Made by a program: the position numbers and the translations under genes. DNA of 64,000 nt, taken from contig JAEXHR010000289.1 in NCBI GenBank assembly GCA_023449855.1, positions 6,945-70,944 on the forward strand. Direction: 5' to 3'. A model generated the notes under the pieces. The model had not been told where the DNA came from and searched no databases. It saw only the letters and a program-made list of their open reading frames with translations. Shown here in pieces: positions 15,842-24,667 of the stretch. Origin of the DNA: Pseudomonadota bacterium (GTDB lineage: Bacteria > Pseudomonadota > Alphaproteobacteria > Rhizobiales > Xanthobacteraceae). Positions within the stretch are counted from its first letter, which is position 1, and the number at the start of each line of letters is the position of its first letter.

Positions 15842-18126
15842 CTGAGCCGGTCATACGTCTGGTCGGGCGCGCGGTCGAACGCATGGAAGATGCTCGCTTC
15901 CTTGCGGGTTCCGGCACCTTCGCAGACGATCTTGTGCGCGAAGGCATGTTGCATGCCACCATCCTACGCAGTCCAGTCGCACATGCGCGTATCGTTGGAA
16001 TTGATGCAGCAGCGGCCTTGGCGATGGCAGGTGTGCATGCGGTGATCACGGCTGTCGATATCGGTGCGGATATCCCCGTGATCCCGCTGCGCCTCGCGCC
16101 ATTGGTGGAGTTCGAGCCGTTTCGGCAGCCTGTTATCGCCAGGGACAAGGTGCGTTATGTCGGCGAGCCCATCGCCGTCGTCGTCGCTGAAACGCGCGCG
16201 CTGGCGGAAGATGCGCTCGAAGCGATCGAAGTGAGGTTCGAGCCGCTGTCGGCCGTGACCGGACAAGATGCCGGTGCGGATGCATTGTTCGATGGCGTGA
16301 CCGATAATCTCGCCGTGCAATATGATGTGGGCTTTGGCGACATCGAGGCGGCATTCGCGGCGGCCGATCACATCCGCACCGAGCGCTTCAGCGTGCAACG
16401 GCATACGGCCTTGCCAATGGAGACGCGCGGGGGGCTTGCGGAATGGGACGCTGCTGCTTCTCGGTTGATCGTCACAGGCGCGACAAAAGTCACCTTCTAT
16501 AACCGGCGCGCATTGGCTGATATGCTCGGCATGCGCACGGAGGATATCGATCTGATCGAGATCGACGTCGGCGGCGGTTTCGGTGTGCGGGGAGAGTTCT
16601 ATCCTGAAGATTTTCTGGTGCCGTTCGCCGCACGTCAGCTCGCACGCCCGATCAAATGGATCGAGGATCGCCGCGAGCATCTGATGGCGATCAATCATTC
16701 GCGCGACATCGCCTGTGAATTGTCAATCGCCTGTCGCAGCGACGGCCTGTTTCTCGGTCTGCGCGGCCGGGTGTTCAGCGATATGGGCGCCTATATCCGC
16801 ACCAATGGCGGCGTGGTGCCGGCTAAGGCTGCGCAATTTCTGCCGGGGCCTTACCGCGTTCCGCATGTCGCCATTTCCGTCGAGGCGTTTCTTACCAACA
16901 AGACACCGGCCGGCACCTATCGTGGGCCGGGGCGCTTCGAGGCCAACTTCTTTCGCGAGAGGCTGATCGATATGGTCGCTGCCGATCTCGGCATGGATCC
17001 TGCTGACATTCGCCGCAGAAATCTCATCACCGAAGAAGAGTTGCCTTATCCTATCGACGGACTCGTTCCCTATGAAGGGCCGACCGCTTACGATACAGGT
17101 GACTATCCGGCGGCATTCGAGCGTGCACTCAACGAAATCGGTTGGCACGAAAAGAAAGAGCTGCAAGGCAGGCTTATCGACGGCGTTCGCCACGGCATCG
17201 GGCTTGGCTGCTTCGTTGAAAGCGGCGGTGCAGGGCCGCAAGAGAACGCAGTGCTGACGGTGGAGGCGGATGGTTCGCTGACGGTTGCTGTTGGCTCATC
17301 GGTGCTGGGGCAGGGACTTGAAACCGTGCTTGGCCAGATCGCTGCCGATGCGTTGTCGATCTCGTTCGACCGCATTCGTGTTTTGCACGGCTCCACGACG
17401 CTGCTTGACGAAGGCTTCGGCACCTACCACTCGCGCGCCGTTGTCATGGGCGGATCGGCTGTGCTCGACGCCGGCGAGAAACTGCGCGAGAAGATCATGG
17501 CGCGCGCGGCGGAGCGGCTGGGGCGGCCGAATAGCGAGTTGACCATCATCGATGGCAATGTGGTTGCTGCGAATGGCGCGATCGTCTCGCTGGCATCCCT
17601 CGCTGGCGATGGCGGTCTTTCCGCCGCCGGGACATTCTCCAGCACGGTGCGCACCTATAGCTACGGCACGCATGCTGCGCATGTCACGGTCGACCCGCGG
17701 ACCGGGCTAGTGCAAATCCTTGATTATATTGCTGTGGAAGATGTCGGCCGTGCGATCAATCCCGCCATCGTGCATGGGCAAGCGATCGGCGCTATCGTTC
17801 AGGGACTGGGCGGCGTGTTTCTGGATCATCTGATTTACGATGACGAAGGACAGTTGCTGAACGCCTCGCTGGCGGATTATCTGGTACCGACGGCGAGCGA
17901 TTATCCTGTCCTGCGGGCCGTCACGCTCGATCTCTGCCCATCACCGAGCAACCCGCTCGGCGCGAAGGGGGCGGGCGAGGGCGGCATCGTGGCCGTGGCT
18001 GCCGCGACGGCGAATGCCGTTGCTGCGGCACTGGCACCGCTGAATGTGGAGATTCATCATTTGCCACTGACGCCGCCGCGTCTGTGGCGTCTCATCAAGG
18101 ATGCGCGCGACCGCGCTGCTGCTTAG
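15838..18126 (+). CDS. Molybdenum hydroxylase large subunit (CoxL/XDH-like)
   Basis: The 762-residue molybdopterin-cytosine-dinucleotide subunit has the aldehyde oxidase/xanthine dehydrogenase hammerhead domain at about 20-130. Mo-cofactor-binding segments follow (for example GGGFGVRGEFYPED and GTYRGPGRFEANFFRER). Near residue 706 is AKGAGEGGIVAVAAA, whose Glu is the catalytic base of the family. It hydroxylates a carbon centre, often next to a ring nitrogen or an aldehyde. It lacks the AYRCSFR-type loop of CO dehydrogenase, so CO is not the substrate. It overlaps the Fe-S gene by four bases. The substrate is unknown. Confidence 0.92.
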   Translation: MTEPVIRLVGRAVERMEDARFLAGSGTFADDLVREGMLHATILRSPVAHARIVGIDAAAALAMAGVHAVITAVDIGADIPVIPLRLAPLVEFEPFRQPVIARDKVRYVGEPIAVVVAETRALAEDALEAIEVRFEPLSAVTGQDAGADALFDGVTDNLAVQYDVGFGDIEAAFAAADHIRTERFSVQRHTALPMETRGGLAEWDAAASRLIVTGATKVTFYNRRALADMLGMRTEDIDLIEIDVGGGFGVRGEFYPEDFLVPFAARQLARPIKWIEDRREHLMAINHSRDIACELSIACRSDGLFLGLRGRVFSDMGAYIRTNGGVVPAKAAQFLPGPYRVPHVAISVEAFLTNKTPAGTYRGPGRFEANFFRERLIDMVAADLGMDPADIRRRNLITEEELPYPIDGLVPYEGPTAYDTGDYPAAFERALNEIGWHEKKELQGRLIDGVRHGIGLGCFVESGGAGPQENAVLTVEADGSLTVAVGSSVLGQGLETVLGQIAADALSISFDRIRVLHGSTTLLDEGFGTYHSRAVVMGGSAVLDAGEKLREKIMARAAERLGRPNSELTIIDGNVVAANGAIVSLASLAGDGGLSAAGTFSSTVRTYSYGTHAAHVTVDPRTGLVQILDYIAVEDVGRAINPAIVHGQAIGAIVQGLGGVFLDHLIYDDEGQLLNASLADYLVPTASDYPVLRAVTLDLCPSPSNPLGAKGAGEGGIVAVAAATANAVAAALAPLNVEIHHLPLTPPRLWRLIKDARDRAAA

Positions 18127-18135
18127 GGAACGCAG

Positions 18136-19140
18136 GTGCCGATCGATATCCACGCTCACTATGTGCCGCCGCAGCTGTTCTCCGCCATCGCGGATCGCGG
18201 CGCGATGTGCGGCGTCAGGCTTCTGCCTGCTGGCAATGGTCGCCCGCCGGCGCTGGGCTTCGATTATGGCTTCAGGGTCCGTCCTTTTTTCCCGCAACTG
18301 GTTGAACCGGCCGCGCAGCGTCGCGCCAGTCTGGATCGCCAGAGGCTCGACCGGCAACTGGTCGCGACCTGGCCGGATATCTATGGCTACGGTCTGGAGC
18401 AGGGGGCCTGTGCGCAATGGCATCGCATGCTCAATGACACACTGGCGGAATGGTGTAACGCCAATAGCGATCGTTTTTCGTTCGTAGCCTCGGTGCCGCT
18501 GGTGGATGCCAGAGACGCGGCTGCTGAACTCGAGAGGGCGATCCACCTCGGTGCAGTCGCGGTGATGGTTCCTGCCAACGTAGAAGGGGGCAATATCGGC
18601 GAGAAAGCGCTCGATCCGTTCTGGGCCAAAGCCGAAGCCCTTGGCTTACCCGTCATTCTACACCCTGTTCTCGTCGAGCCAGCCCCGCGGGCGGCGAAAT
18701 TCGCGCTGACGCAGATCGCGCAATATACGTTCGATACCACACTCGGTATCGGCTCTATCCTGTTGTCCGGTGTGCTGGATCGTTTTCCCGCGCTTTCCCT
18801 CGTGCTCAGCCATGGCGGCGGTGCGTTTCCCTATCTGCTTGGGCGCTTCGATGTCATGCATGAACGGATGGACAGGGCCGGGCAGGGCGATGTTGCCCAA
18901 CTGGCGCCGTCCGCCTATGCGGCGCGTCTCGGCTATGACACCATCGTGCATGCGCCGAAGGCCTTGCGGTTTCTGGCCGATACCGTAGGCATCGAACGCG
19001 TCGCCCTTGGCACTGATGAGGCTTTTCCGCCGGCCGATCACGATCCTGTTGCAAGTGTGAAGGCGGCCGGTTTCTCGTCGACCGATATTGAGCTGATTAC
19101 CGAGGTCAATCCGAGACGGCTGTTTCCCCGTCTTCCCTGA
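18136..19140 (+). CDS. Amidohydrolase-2 family protein (ACMSD-like decarboxylase/hydrolase)
   Basis: The 334-residue metal-dependent TIM-barrel protein starts with a GTG at 18136, nine bases after the Mo subunit. DIHAHYVPP at residues 4-12 gives the HxH metal site, HGGGAFPYLLGRFD near 230 and LGTDEAFPP near 293 give the later His and Asp. This is the amidohydrolase-2 subgroup that includes ACMSD, gamma-resorcylate decarboxylase and related aromatic-acid enzymes. It probably acts downstream of the hydroxylase on the same compound. Confidence 0.88.
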   Translation: MPIDIHAHYVPPQLFSAIADRGAMCGVRLLPAGNGRPPALGFDYGFRVRPFFPQLVEPAAQRRASLDRQRLDRQLVATWPDIYGYGLEQGACAQWHRMLNDTLAEWCNANSDRFSFVASVPLVDARDAAAELERAIHLGAVAVMVPANVEGGNIGEKALDPFWAKAEALGLPVILHPVLVEPAPRAAKFALTQIAQYTFDTTLGIGSILLSGVLDRFPALSLVLSHGGGAFPYLLGRFDVMHERMDRAGQGDVAQLAPSAYAARLGYDTIVHAPKALRFLADTVGIERVALGTDEAFPPADHDPVASVKAAGFSSTDIELITEVNPRRLFPRLP

Positions 19141-19190
19141 ACCGCGGCGTCGCGCCGCTCCATTGTATTTGAGAGTGAGAGGACTGATCG

Positions 19191-20219
19191 ATGCTGAAAC
19201 GTCTGTTTGTCGTCGCCACCGCTACCTTTGCACTGCTCAGCCATTCGCAGGCCCAGACGATGAAGACGGTCAAGGTTGGCACCACCAATCTGTCGTCGGA
19301 TATCGGTCTGTTCCTTGCCGAGAAACGCGGTTACTTCAGAGATGAAGGTTTGAAAGTCGAGCTCATCCCGTTCGATGCCGGTGCCAAGATGGTGGCGCCG
19401 CTCGGCGCCGGCGATCTCGATGCCGGCGCGGGCGCGGCATCCGCTGGGCTCTATAATGCGGTCAATCGTGGGCTGAAGCTGAAAATGGTGGCCGACAAGG
19501 GCACCAATATCGCCGGCTACAGCTACAAGGCATTAATGGTTCGCAAGGACCTGATCGACTCCGGTGCGTTCAAGTCACTGGCCGATCTGAGGGGCAAGAA
19601 AGTCGCGATCATCGCCAATGGCGCGGCGGACGAGTCGGTGATCAATCAGGCGCTCAAGAAAGCCGGATTAAAAGACGACGATATCGAGAAGGTGTTTCTC
19701 CCGTTTCCGCAGCATCTGACGGCCTTCGCCAACAAGGCGATTGACGCTTCGATTTCCGCCGAGCCCGGCATCACGGCCATGGTGCGCAACAATGCCGCTG
19801 TTCGCTTTGTCGGCATCGATGACTTCTATCCGGTGCAGCAGACGGCGATGTTGCTCATCAACGGCAAGTTCGCCGAGGACCGCAAGACCGTTACGGCCTT
19901 TCTCAAGGCCTATCTGCGCGGCGTCCGCGATTATGCGTCGACCTTGAAGGACGGCAAGATTGCAGGCCCCGGCGCCGAGGCCATGATCAAGGACATCGCC
20001 GAGATGACGGGGATCAAGGACGCCTCGCTGCTGCATCAGATGGTGCCGGTCTTCATCGATCCCGATGGGCAGCTCAACCGCGCCAGCGTCGAGACCGATC
20101 TGGCCTATTTCAAGTCTCGCGGTCTGGTGGCGAACGACATCTCGACAGAAGGTGTGGTCGATATGTCCTTCGTCAACGAGTTGAAGCCGGTGCTTGGTCC
20201 GTTCAAGGCGGCGAATTAA
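19191..20219 (+). CDS. ABC transporter periplasmic binding protein, NMT1/SsuA type
   Basis: The 342-residue product has an N-terminal signal peptide (MLKRLFVVATATFALLSHSQA, cleavage probably after SQA). The mature protein has the NMT1/THI5-like fold, beginning KVGTTNLSSDIGLFLAEKRGYFRDEGL. It should capture the substrate in the periplasm for the ATPase and permease that follow. An AGAGTGAGAGGA stretch upstream serves as RBS. Relatives bind taurine, aromatic acids, thiamine precursors or nitriles, so the ligand cannot be named. Confidence 0.9.
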   Translation: MLKRLFVVATATFALLSHSQAQTMKTVKVGTTNLSSDIGLFLAEKRGYFRDEGLKVELIPFDAGAKMVAPLGAGDLDAGAGAASAGLYNAVNRGLKLKMVADKGTNIAGYSYKALMVRKDLIDSGAFKSLADLRGKKVAIIANGAADESVINQALKKAGLKDDDIEKVFLPFPQHLTAFANKAIDASISAEPGITAMVRNNAAVRFVGIDDFYPVQQTAMLLINGKFAEDRKTVTAFLKAYLRGVRDYASTLKDGKIAGPGAEAMIKDIAEMTGIKDASLLHQMVPVFIDPDGQLNRASVETDLAYFKSRGLVANDISTEGVVDMSFVNELKPVLGPFKAAN

Positions 20220-20243
20220 GCGGGCTGAAGGGAGGTCCTGGCG

Positions 20244-21068
20244 ATGCAGGCGATCACTCCGGTGCCTTCTTTGGAGCAGTCCGTGGGTGGCGCGAAGATC
20301 AGTCTGCGCGATGTTTCCAAGCGCCATGACGGGCAGCTGGCGCTGGACGAGATCACCCTCGATATTCCCGCCAGCACCTTCTTCGTGGTGGTCGGGCCAA
20401 GCGGCTGCGGCAAGACGACCTTGCTGCGGATGCTGGCTGGCCTCGATGCGCCATCCAGCGGCGAGATCCGTATCGGCGACCCACAGCCCGGGCAACCGCA
20501 GAACGCGATGGTGTTCCAGGGCGACTCACTGTTTCCATGGATGACGGTTTGGGACAACGCGGCCTATGGCTTGAGGATGCGCAAGGTGCCGACCGCGCGC
20601 ATCGCCGATGTTGTCGGACACTTCCTGAACAAGACCGGCATGTACGGCGTGCGGGGGCTCTATCCGCATCAGCTCTCCGGTGGCATGCGTCAGCGCGTGT
20701 CGATCGCGCGGGCCTTCGCCACCGATCCCGACATTCTCCTGATGGATGAGCCGTTCTCCGCGCTTGACGAGCAGAACAAGACATTGCTGCACGAGGAGCT
20801 GCTGCGAATCTGGGAGGAGACGCGCAAGACCGTGGTGTTCATTACTCACAGTGTCGACGAAGCCGTGACGCTGGGGGACCGGATCATGGTGATGACGGCA
20901 GGGCCGGGACGCATCAAGACCATCGTTCCGGTCACGCTGCCGCGCCCGCGCAATGTGGTCGAGCTACGGCACACGCCTGCCTATGGCGAACTCGTCTATG
21001 ACATCTGGGCGCAATTGCGCGAGGAAGTCGATCGTGTACGCCGCCGCGAGTCCGAAGGAAAGGCATGA
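20244..21068 (+). CDS. ABC transporter ATPase, SsuB/TauB type
   Basis: The 274-residue ATPase has Walker A GPSGCGKTTLL near residue 52-62, the signature LSGGMRQRVSIARA near 145-158 and Walker B ILLMDEPFSALDEQ. The sequence belongs to the nitrate/sulfonate/taurine importer branch. It lies 24 bases after the binding protein gene and overlaps the permease gene by four bases (ATGA at 21065-21068). It powers uptake of the unknown catabolic substrate. Confidence 0.93.
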   Translation: MQAITPVPSLEQSVGGAKISLRDVSKRHDGQLALDEITLDIPASTFFVVVGPSGCGKTTLLRMLAGLDAPSSGEIRIGDPQPGQPQNAMVFQGDSLFPWMTVWDNAAYGLRMRKVPTARIADVVGHFLNKTGMYGVRGLYPHQLSGGMRQRVSIARAFATDPDILLMDEPFSALDEQNKTLLHEELLRIWEETRKTVVFITHSVDEAVTLGDRIMVMTAGPGRIKTIVPVTLPRPRNVVELRHTPAYGELVYDIWAQLREEVDRVRRRESEGKA

Positions 21069-21838
21069 GCGAAGTGCGATCGAAACCGGTGCTCGGCAAT
21101 CGCGCTATCGGCATCCTGCCGCCGCTGATCCTGCTCGGCGTGTGGGAAATCTGCGCGCGCAGCGCCATCGTCGATGTCAGGTTCTTTCCTGCGCCGTCGA
21201 ATGTGATCATCCATCTGGTTGAGATGATCGGGTCGGGGGAGCTGTGGCGGCATCTCGGCGCCAGTCTCTATCGTCTCGCGGTCGGCTTCTTCGTCGGCTG
21301 TGTCCCGGCGATCGCGATCGGTCTCGCGATCGGTCTCTATCGACCGGTGCGTGCTGCGCTTGATCCGCTGATCTCGGCGACCTATCCGATTCCGAAGAGC
21401 TCGCTGCTGCCGCTGATCCTGCTCATTTTCGGGCTCGGCGAGAGTTCGAAGATAGCCATGGTGGCGATCGGGGTGTTTTATCCGGTGGTGATCAATACGG
21501 CCGCAGGCGTGCGTCAGATCGCGCCGATCTTTCTCGATGTCGGTCGCAATTTCGGCGCCAGCCGGTTCAACATGTTCCGCACGGTGGCTCTGCCCGGCGC
21601 GCTGCCGCTCATCATGACCGGCGTGAAGCTTGGTGCCGGCATGGGCCTCGTGCTGATCGCCATCGCCGAGATGGTCGGCGCCAAGAGCGGCCTCGGCTAC
21701 ATGATCTGGAATGCCTGGGAGTTATTCGACGTCCAAACCATGTATGTCGGTCTGTTCGTCATCGCGATCATCGGTTTCCTGCTCAATGCCGGCTTCGACA
21801 TGCTGGAGCGGGTGATCGTGCCGTGGCGGAAGGGCTGA
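21065..21838 (+). CDS. ABC transporter permease, SsuC/TauC type
   Basis: The 257-residue permease has about six membrane helices. The cytoplasmic loop FRTVALPGALPLIMTGVKLG (about residues 174-193) is the EAA motif that docks the ATPase. It closes the importer operon, and with the ATPase and binding protein forms a complete transporter. It ends six bases before the stop of the convergent FAD oxidoreductase gene. Confidence 0.93.
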   Translation: MSEVRSKPVLGNRAIGILPPLILLGVWEICARSAIVDVRFFPAPSNVIIHLVEMIGSGELWRHLGASLYRLAVGFFVGCVPAIAIGLAIGLYRPVRAALDPLISATYPIPKSSLLPLILLIFGLGESSKIAMVAIGVFYPVVINTAAGVRQIAPIFLDVGRNFGASRFNMFRTVALPGALPLIMTGVKLGAGMGLVLIAIAEMVGAKSGLGYMIWNAWELFDVQTMYVGLFVIAIIGFLLNAGFDMLERVIVPWRKG

Positions 21839-21844
21839 GAGGAG

Positions 21845-23212
21845 CTAACAGATCGTCGTGGCCTTCAGCGTGTCGGCGATGTTGAGGATCTGCTGGCGAA
21901 TATTGGTTGCAGCCGTCACTTCCCAGAACGCGCCGCGCGTGGCATGCCCGATGGCATAGAGACCGGCCTGGATGTCTCCTGCGTGATCCTTGATCTGGCA
22001 TGTCTCGTCGACATCCAGTCCGAGGCCGTTATTGCCACGTCGGGCGATGCCCGAAGCGAGTATCGATTTGACAAGTGGGTTTTCGATACGGTCATAACGC
22101 TCTTCGGGGCCGGTGCAATTCAGGATCCAGTCGACCGTCATTTGCATGGCCGTGCCGCCGCGTCGGTGGATCGCGACATCGTAGCCTGCAGGCGTTGCCT
22201 TGGCGCCGACGATCCGGCCGGCGAGCACATTGAGCTCTTGCATGCTCTGCAGCGCGTCCAGCGATTGCGCCACGTCGGGCGCTAGCCGGTGTCGATGCAC
22301 AAGCCAGATGGCGCGGAGATGGCGCGAGAAGCGTTCGCGTTCGATCTGCGATGCGTCGGTCCATAGCCGGGCGATCTGGAGTCGGAACGTATCGACCGAG
22401 GTCTGCCACGGAATGCCTGCCGCCATCTTGCGGCGCGTATCCTTCAGCAGGGCAGCGAAGACGCCGCGGGCGGACGGCTCTGGCCAGTTCTCCAAGGGAG
22501 CCGGGTCGGTCTGCGCCGGTGCGTCGATGAGAGGCAGCAATCCGCGGCGGGAGATCATGGTGATCGGCCGCTGCATACCGCGGCGATGGAGGTCGATCAC
22601 TACATCGACGGCTGTCGCACCGGTCCCGATCACCAGCACATGGTCGTTCACGCCGATCGGATCGAGTGCGCCAGGTGCCCAGACATCGGTGATGGAGCGC
22701 GGCGACGTCTCGACGCCGGGAAACGGCGACGGCGATGGATTGCCGAGGCAGAGGAGTACGAGATCGAATGTCTGGCGCTGGCCCGAGGAATTCGTTAGTT
22801 CATAATCGGAGTGCCTGCGCTCGATATGTGCGATGGCGTCGGTGTTGATGGACGCCCGGCCACTCGCGACGATCTGCGATAACTGCGCGGCGACGTAATC
22901 GCCATAGACCCAGCGCGGCACGAACGAATCGGAATAGTCGCGCCAGTCCGCTTGCCCGGTCTCGGTCAGCCAATCGGCAAAGCCTTCGGTGTCTTCGGCG
23001 CTAACGCCCCCCATCTTGTAGGCTGGCACATTGATGCGATGCCATGCTGCCTTTGCCGAATAAGCGAGGCCCCGGCCGAATGCACCATTTCGATCGAAGA
23101 CCGCGATCGACTCGATCTGCGGCAATTTCGAGAGCGCGAGGGCGGCAAAGGAGCCGGCCACGCCACCGCCAACGACGGCTACGCGCCATCGTTTGGAAGA
23201 ATTCGCAGTCAT
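21845..23212 (-). CDS. FAD/NAD(P)-binding oxidoreductase (NAD_binding_9 type)
   Basis: The 455-residue protein has a Rossmann dinucleotide motif at the N-terminus (VAVVGGGVAGSFAALALS, residues 11-28) and a second at about 193-208 (VLVIGTGATAVDVVIDL). The INVPAYKMGG and GNPSPSPFPG segments and the late GNNGLGLDVDETCQI match the FAD-NAD(P)-binding family that includes HI0933/YdhS-like proteins. The substrate is unknown. It is convergent with the ABC operon; no partner gene is adjacent, so its relation to the catabolic cluster is open. Confidence 0.8.
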   Translation of the reverse strand: MTANSSKRWRVAVVGGGVAGSFAALALSKLPQIESIAVFDRNGAFGRGLAYSAKAAWHRINVPAYKMGGVSAEDTEGFADWLTETGQADWRDYSDSFVPRWVYGDYVAAQLSQIVASGRASINTDAIAHIERRHSDYELTNSSGQRQTFDLVLLCLGNPSPSPFPGVETSPRSITDVWAPGALDPIGVNDHVLVIGTGATAVDVVIDLHRRGMQRPITMISRRGLLPLIDAPAQTDPAPLENWPEPSARGVFAALLKDTRRKMAAGIPWQTSVDTFRLQIARLWTDASQIERERFSRHLRAIWLVHRHRLAPDVAQSLDALQSMQELNVLAGRIVGAKATPAGYDVAIHRRGGTAMQMTVDWILNCTGPEERYDRIENPLVKSILASGIARRGNNGLGLDVDETCQIKDHAGDIQAGLYAIGHATRGAFWEVTAATNIRQQILNIADTLKATTIC

Positions 23213-23347
23213 TGAGCTGGAGCGTTGCGAGAGAATGATTGGCTCGTCGGCAGCGTGAAATCGATTGATTTATTCCATGCTGCAGATGCTCAGCGCAAGC
23301 CCCCGCACGATCAAATCGGGATCGCGCGGAGCGAATAATGGAGCGAG

Positions 23348-23713
23348 TTAGCGGGGAGACTGTTCGACAACCCGCAATACGTCGATCGGGCTCCAGGGCT
23401 TCGCCATGAACAATGTGCCATCAGGCAATCGGCGGACGCGCGGCGCACCGGATGTGACGACCACCTTCAAATCGGGGTAGCGCTGCTTGGCGAGATAGGC
23501 GAGCTCGACGCCGTCCATCATGCCCGCAAGCTCGACATCGGTGAACACCATCGAGACATTGTCGCCGGACTCTTCGAGCACGAGGACGGCCGCTTCTGCG
23601 CTCTCACATTCGATGACGTCCATTTCGCTTTCTTCGAGCAACAGGCTGACGAGGGTGCGTTGCGCCTCGTCGTTTTCGACCACCAATGCAGTTGACCTGT
23701 GTGCATATCCCAT
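23348..23713 (-). CDS. Single-domain response regulator (orphan receiver)
   Basis: The 121-residue protein is all receiver domain: acidic start ALVVENDEAQ, phospho-acceptor in VFTDVELAGMMDG, switch residue in VVTSGAP and conserved Lys in FMAKPWSP. There is no output domain and no neighbouring histidine kinase. The start at 23713 is preceded on the minus strand by GGAGGTTCCCCC, a strong RBS; an upstream start would add 12 residues lying over that RBS. It may act as a phosphate shuttle or through protein contacts. Confidence 0.9.
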   Translation of the reverse strand: MGYAHRSTALVVENDEAQRTLVSLLLEESEMDVIECESAEAAVLVLEESGDNVSMVFTDVELAGMMDGVELAYLAKQRYPDLKVVVTSGAPRVRRLPDGTLFMAKPWSPIDVLRVVEQSPR

Positions 23714-23848
23714 GGGGGAACCTCCGTGGTTGTTGCGACAGGAGGGCAATGCATGAATTCATCGGGAGTTCATCAATAAGACAGAGTTCCCGCGACTAAT
23801 CTTGTTACCGCCATGCATGCCTGACGGGATCATCTGCTCTTCGGCGGT

Positions 23849-24667
23849 TCAGTCAACCGTCGGGGACTTCGAGCCGGTTGTTTGGCGCATCGATTGTGGC
23901 AGCAGGTAAGGCATCCCGTTCTCTGACTGCGCAACCGTAACATCGATATGGAACACGCGTCGGAGGACATCGCTGGTGATGGTCTCTTGTGGTGTTCCCT
24001 CGGCGGCGATGGCGCCATCACACATGACGACGATGCGATCGGCGAAGCGGATGGCGAGATTGAGATCGTGCAGAACGGCGATGACTGCCGTGCCATTGCG
24101 CGCCCGCAGCTTCGATGTCTCCACCAATGCGATCTGGTGCCGCAGATCGAGGCTCGATGTGGGCTCGTCGAGCATCAGCACGCCGGGACCGCACGCTGCT
24201 TCGCCGCAGGCGAGTTGTACGAGGATGCGGGCGAAATGCGCACGCTGTTGCTCGCCGCCTGACATTGTCGGCAATTCGCGATGCCGGAATGCATCGAGGC
24301 CGACTTCTGCAATCGCATCGTCGATCAGCTCCTGTATCGCTGTGAGCGGGCGATTGCCGCCGCCCATGCGAACGACTTCCTCGACCGTGAAGGGAAAGCT
24401 GACTGTGACATGTTGTGACAGCATCGAACGTTGCATCGCGAGGTCGGCAGGCGACCAGGTGTCGATGCTTCGCCCTTTCAGCACGACGCTGCCGTGCGTC
24501 GGGCGCAGATCGGCGGATAACAGGCGCAGCAGCGTCGATTTGCCGGCGCCGTTGGGGCCGACGATGGCGACCATCTCGCCGCCGCGAAGCGACAGATCTA
24601 CCTGCCGAAGCAATGTCGCCTGTCCTATCGAAAGCGAAACGCCGGATGCTGTGATGAGTTCTGTCAC
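23849..24667 (-). CDS. hmuV: HmuV, haemin ABC importer ATPase
   Basis: The product has 272 residues when started at the GTG at 24667, which overlaps the stop of hmuU (GTGA). Walker A is GPNGAGKSTLL near residue 36-46, the signature MSGGEQQRAHFARIL and Walker B GVLMLDEPTSSLD. A longer upstream reading frame exists but lies inside hmuU. The ATPase drives haem across the inner membrane together with HmuU and HmuT. The order hmuT-hmuU-hmuV on the minus strand after hemP is the usual rhizobial arrangement. Confidence 0.94.
   Translation of the reverse strand: MTELITASGVSLSIGQATLLRQVDLSLRGGEMVAIVGPNGAGKSTLLRLLSADLRPTHGSVVLKGRSIDTWSPADLAMQRSMLSQHVTVSFPFTVEEVVRMGGGNRPLTAIQELIDDAIAEVGLDAFRHRELPTMSGGEQQRAHFARILVQLACGEAACGPGVLMLDEPTSSLDLRHQIALVETSKLRARNGTAVIAVLHDLNLAIRFADRIVVMCDGAIAAEGTPQETITSDVLRRVFHIDVTVAQSENGMPYLLPQSMRQTTGSKSPTVD

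Noticed and set aside
15838..18126. Mo-hydroxylase considered as aerobic CO dehydrogenase CoxL
   Set aside because: The Cu-Mo active loop of form I CoxL (AYRCSFR) is not present, and neighbours are not cox accessory genes.
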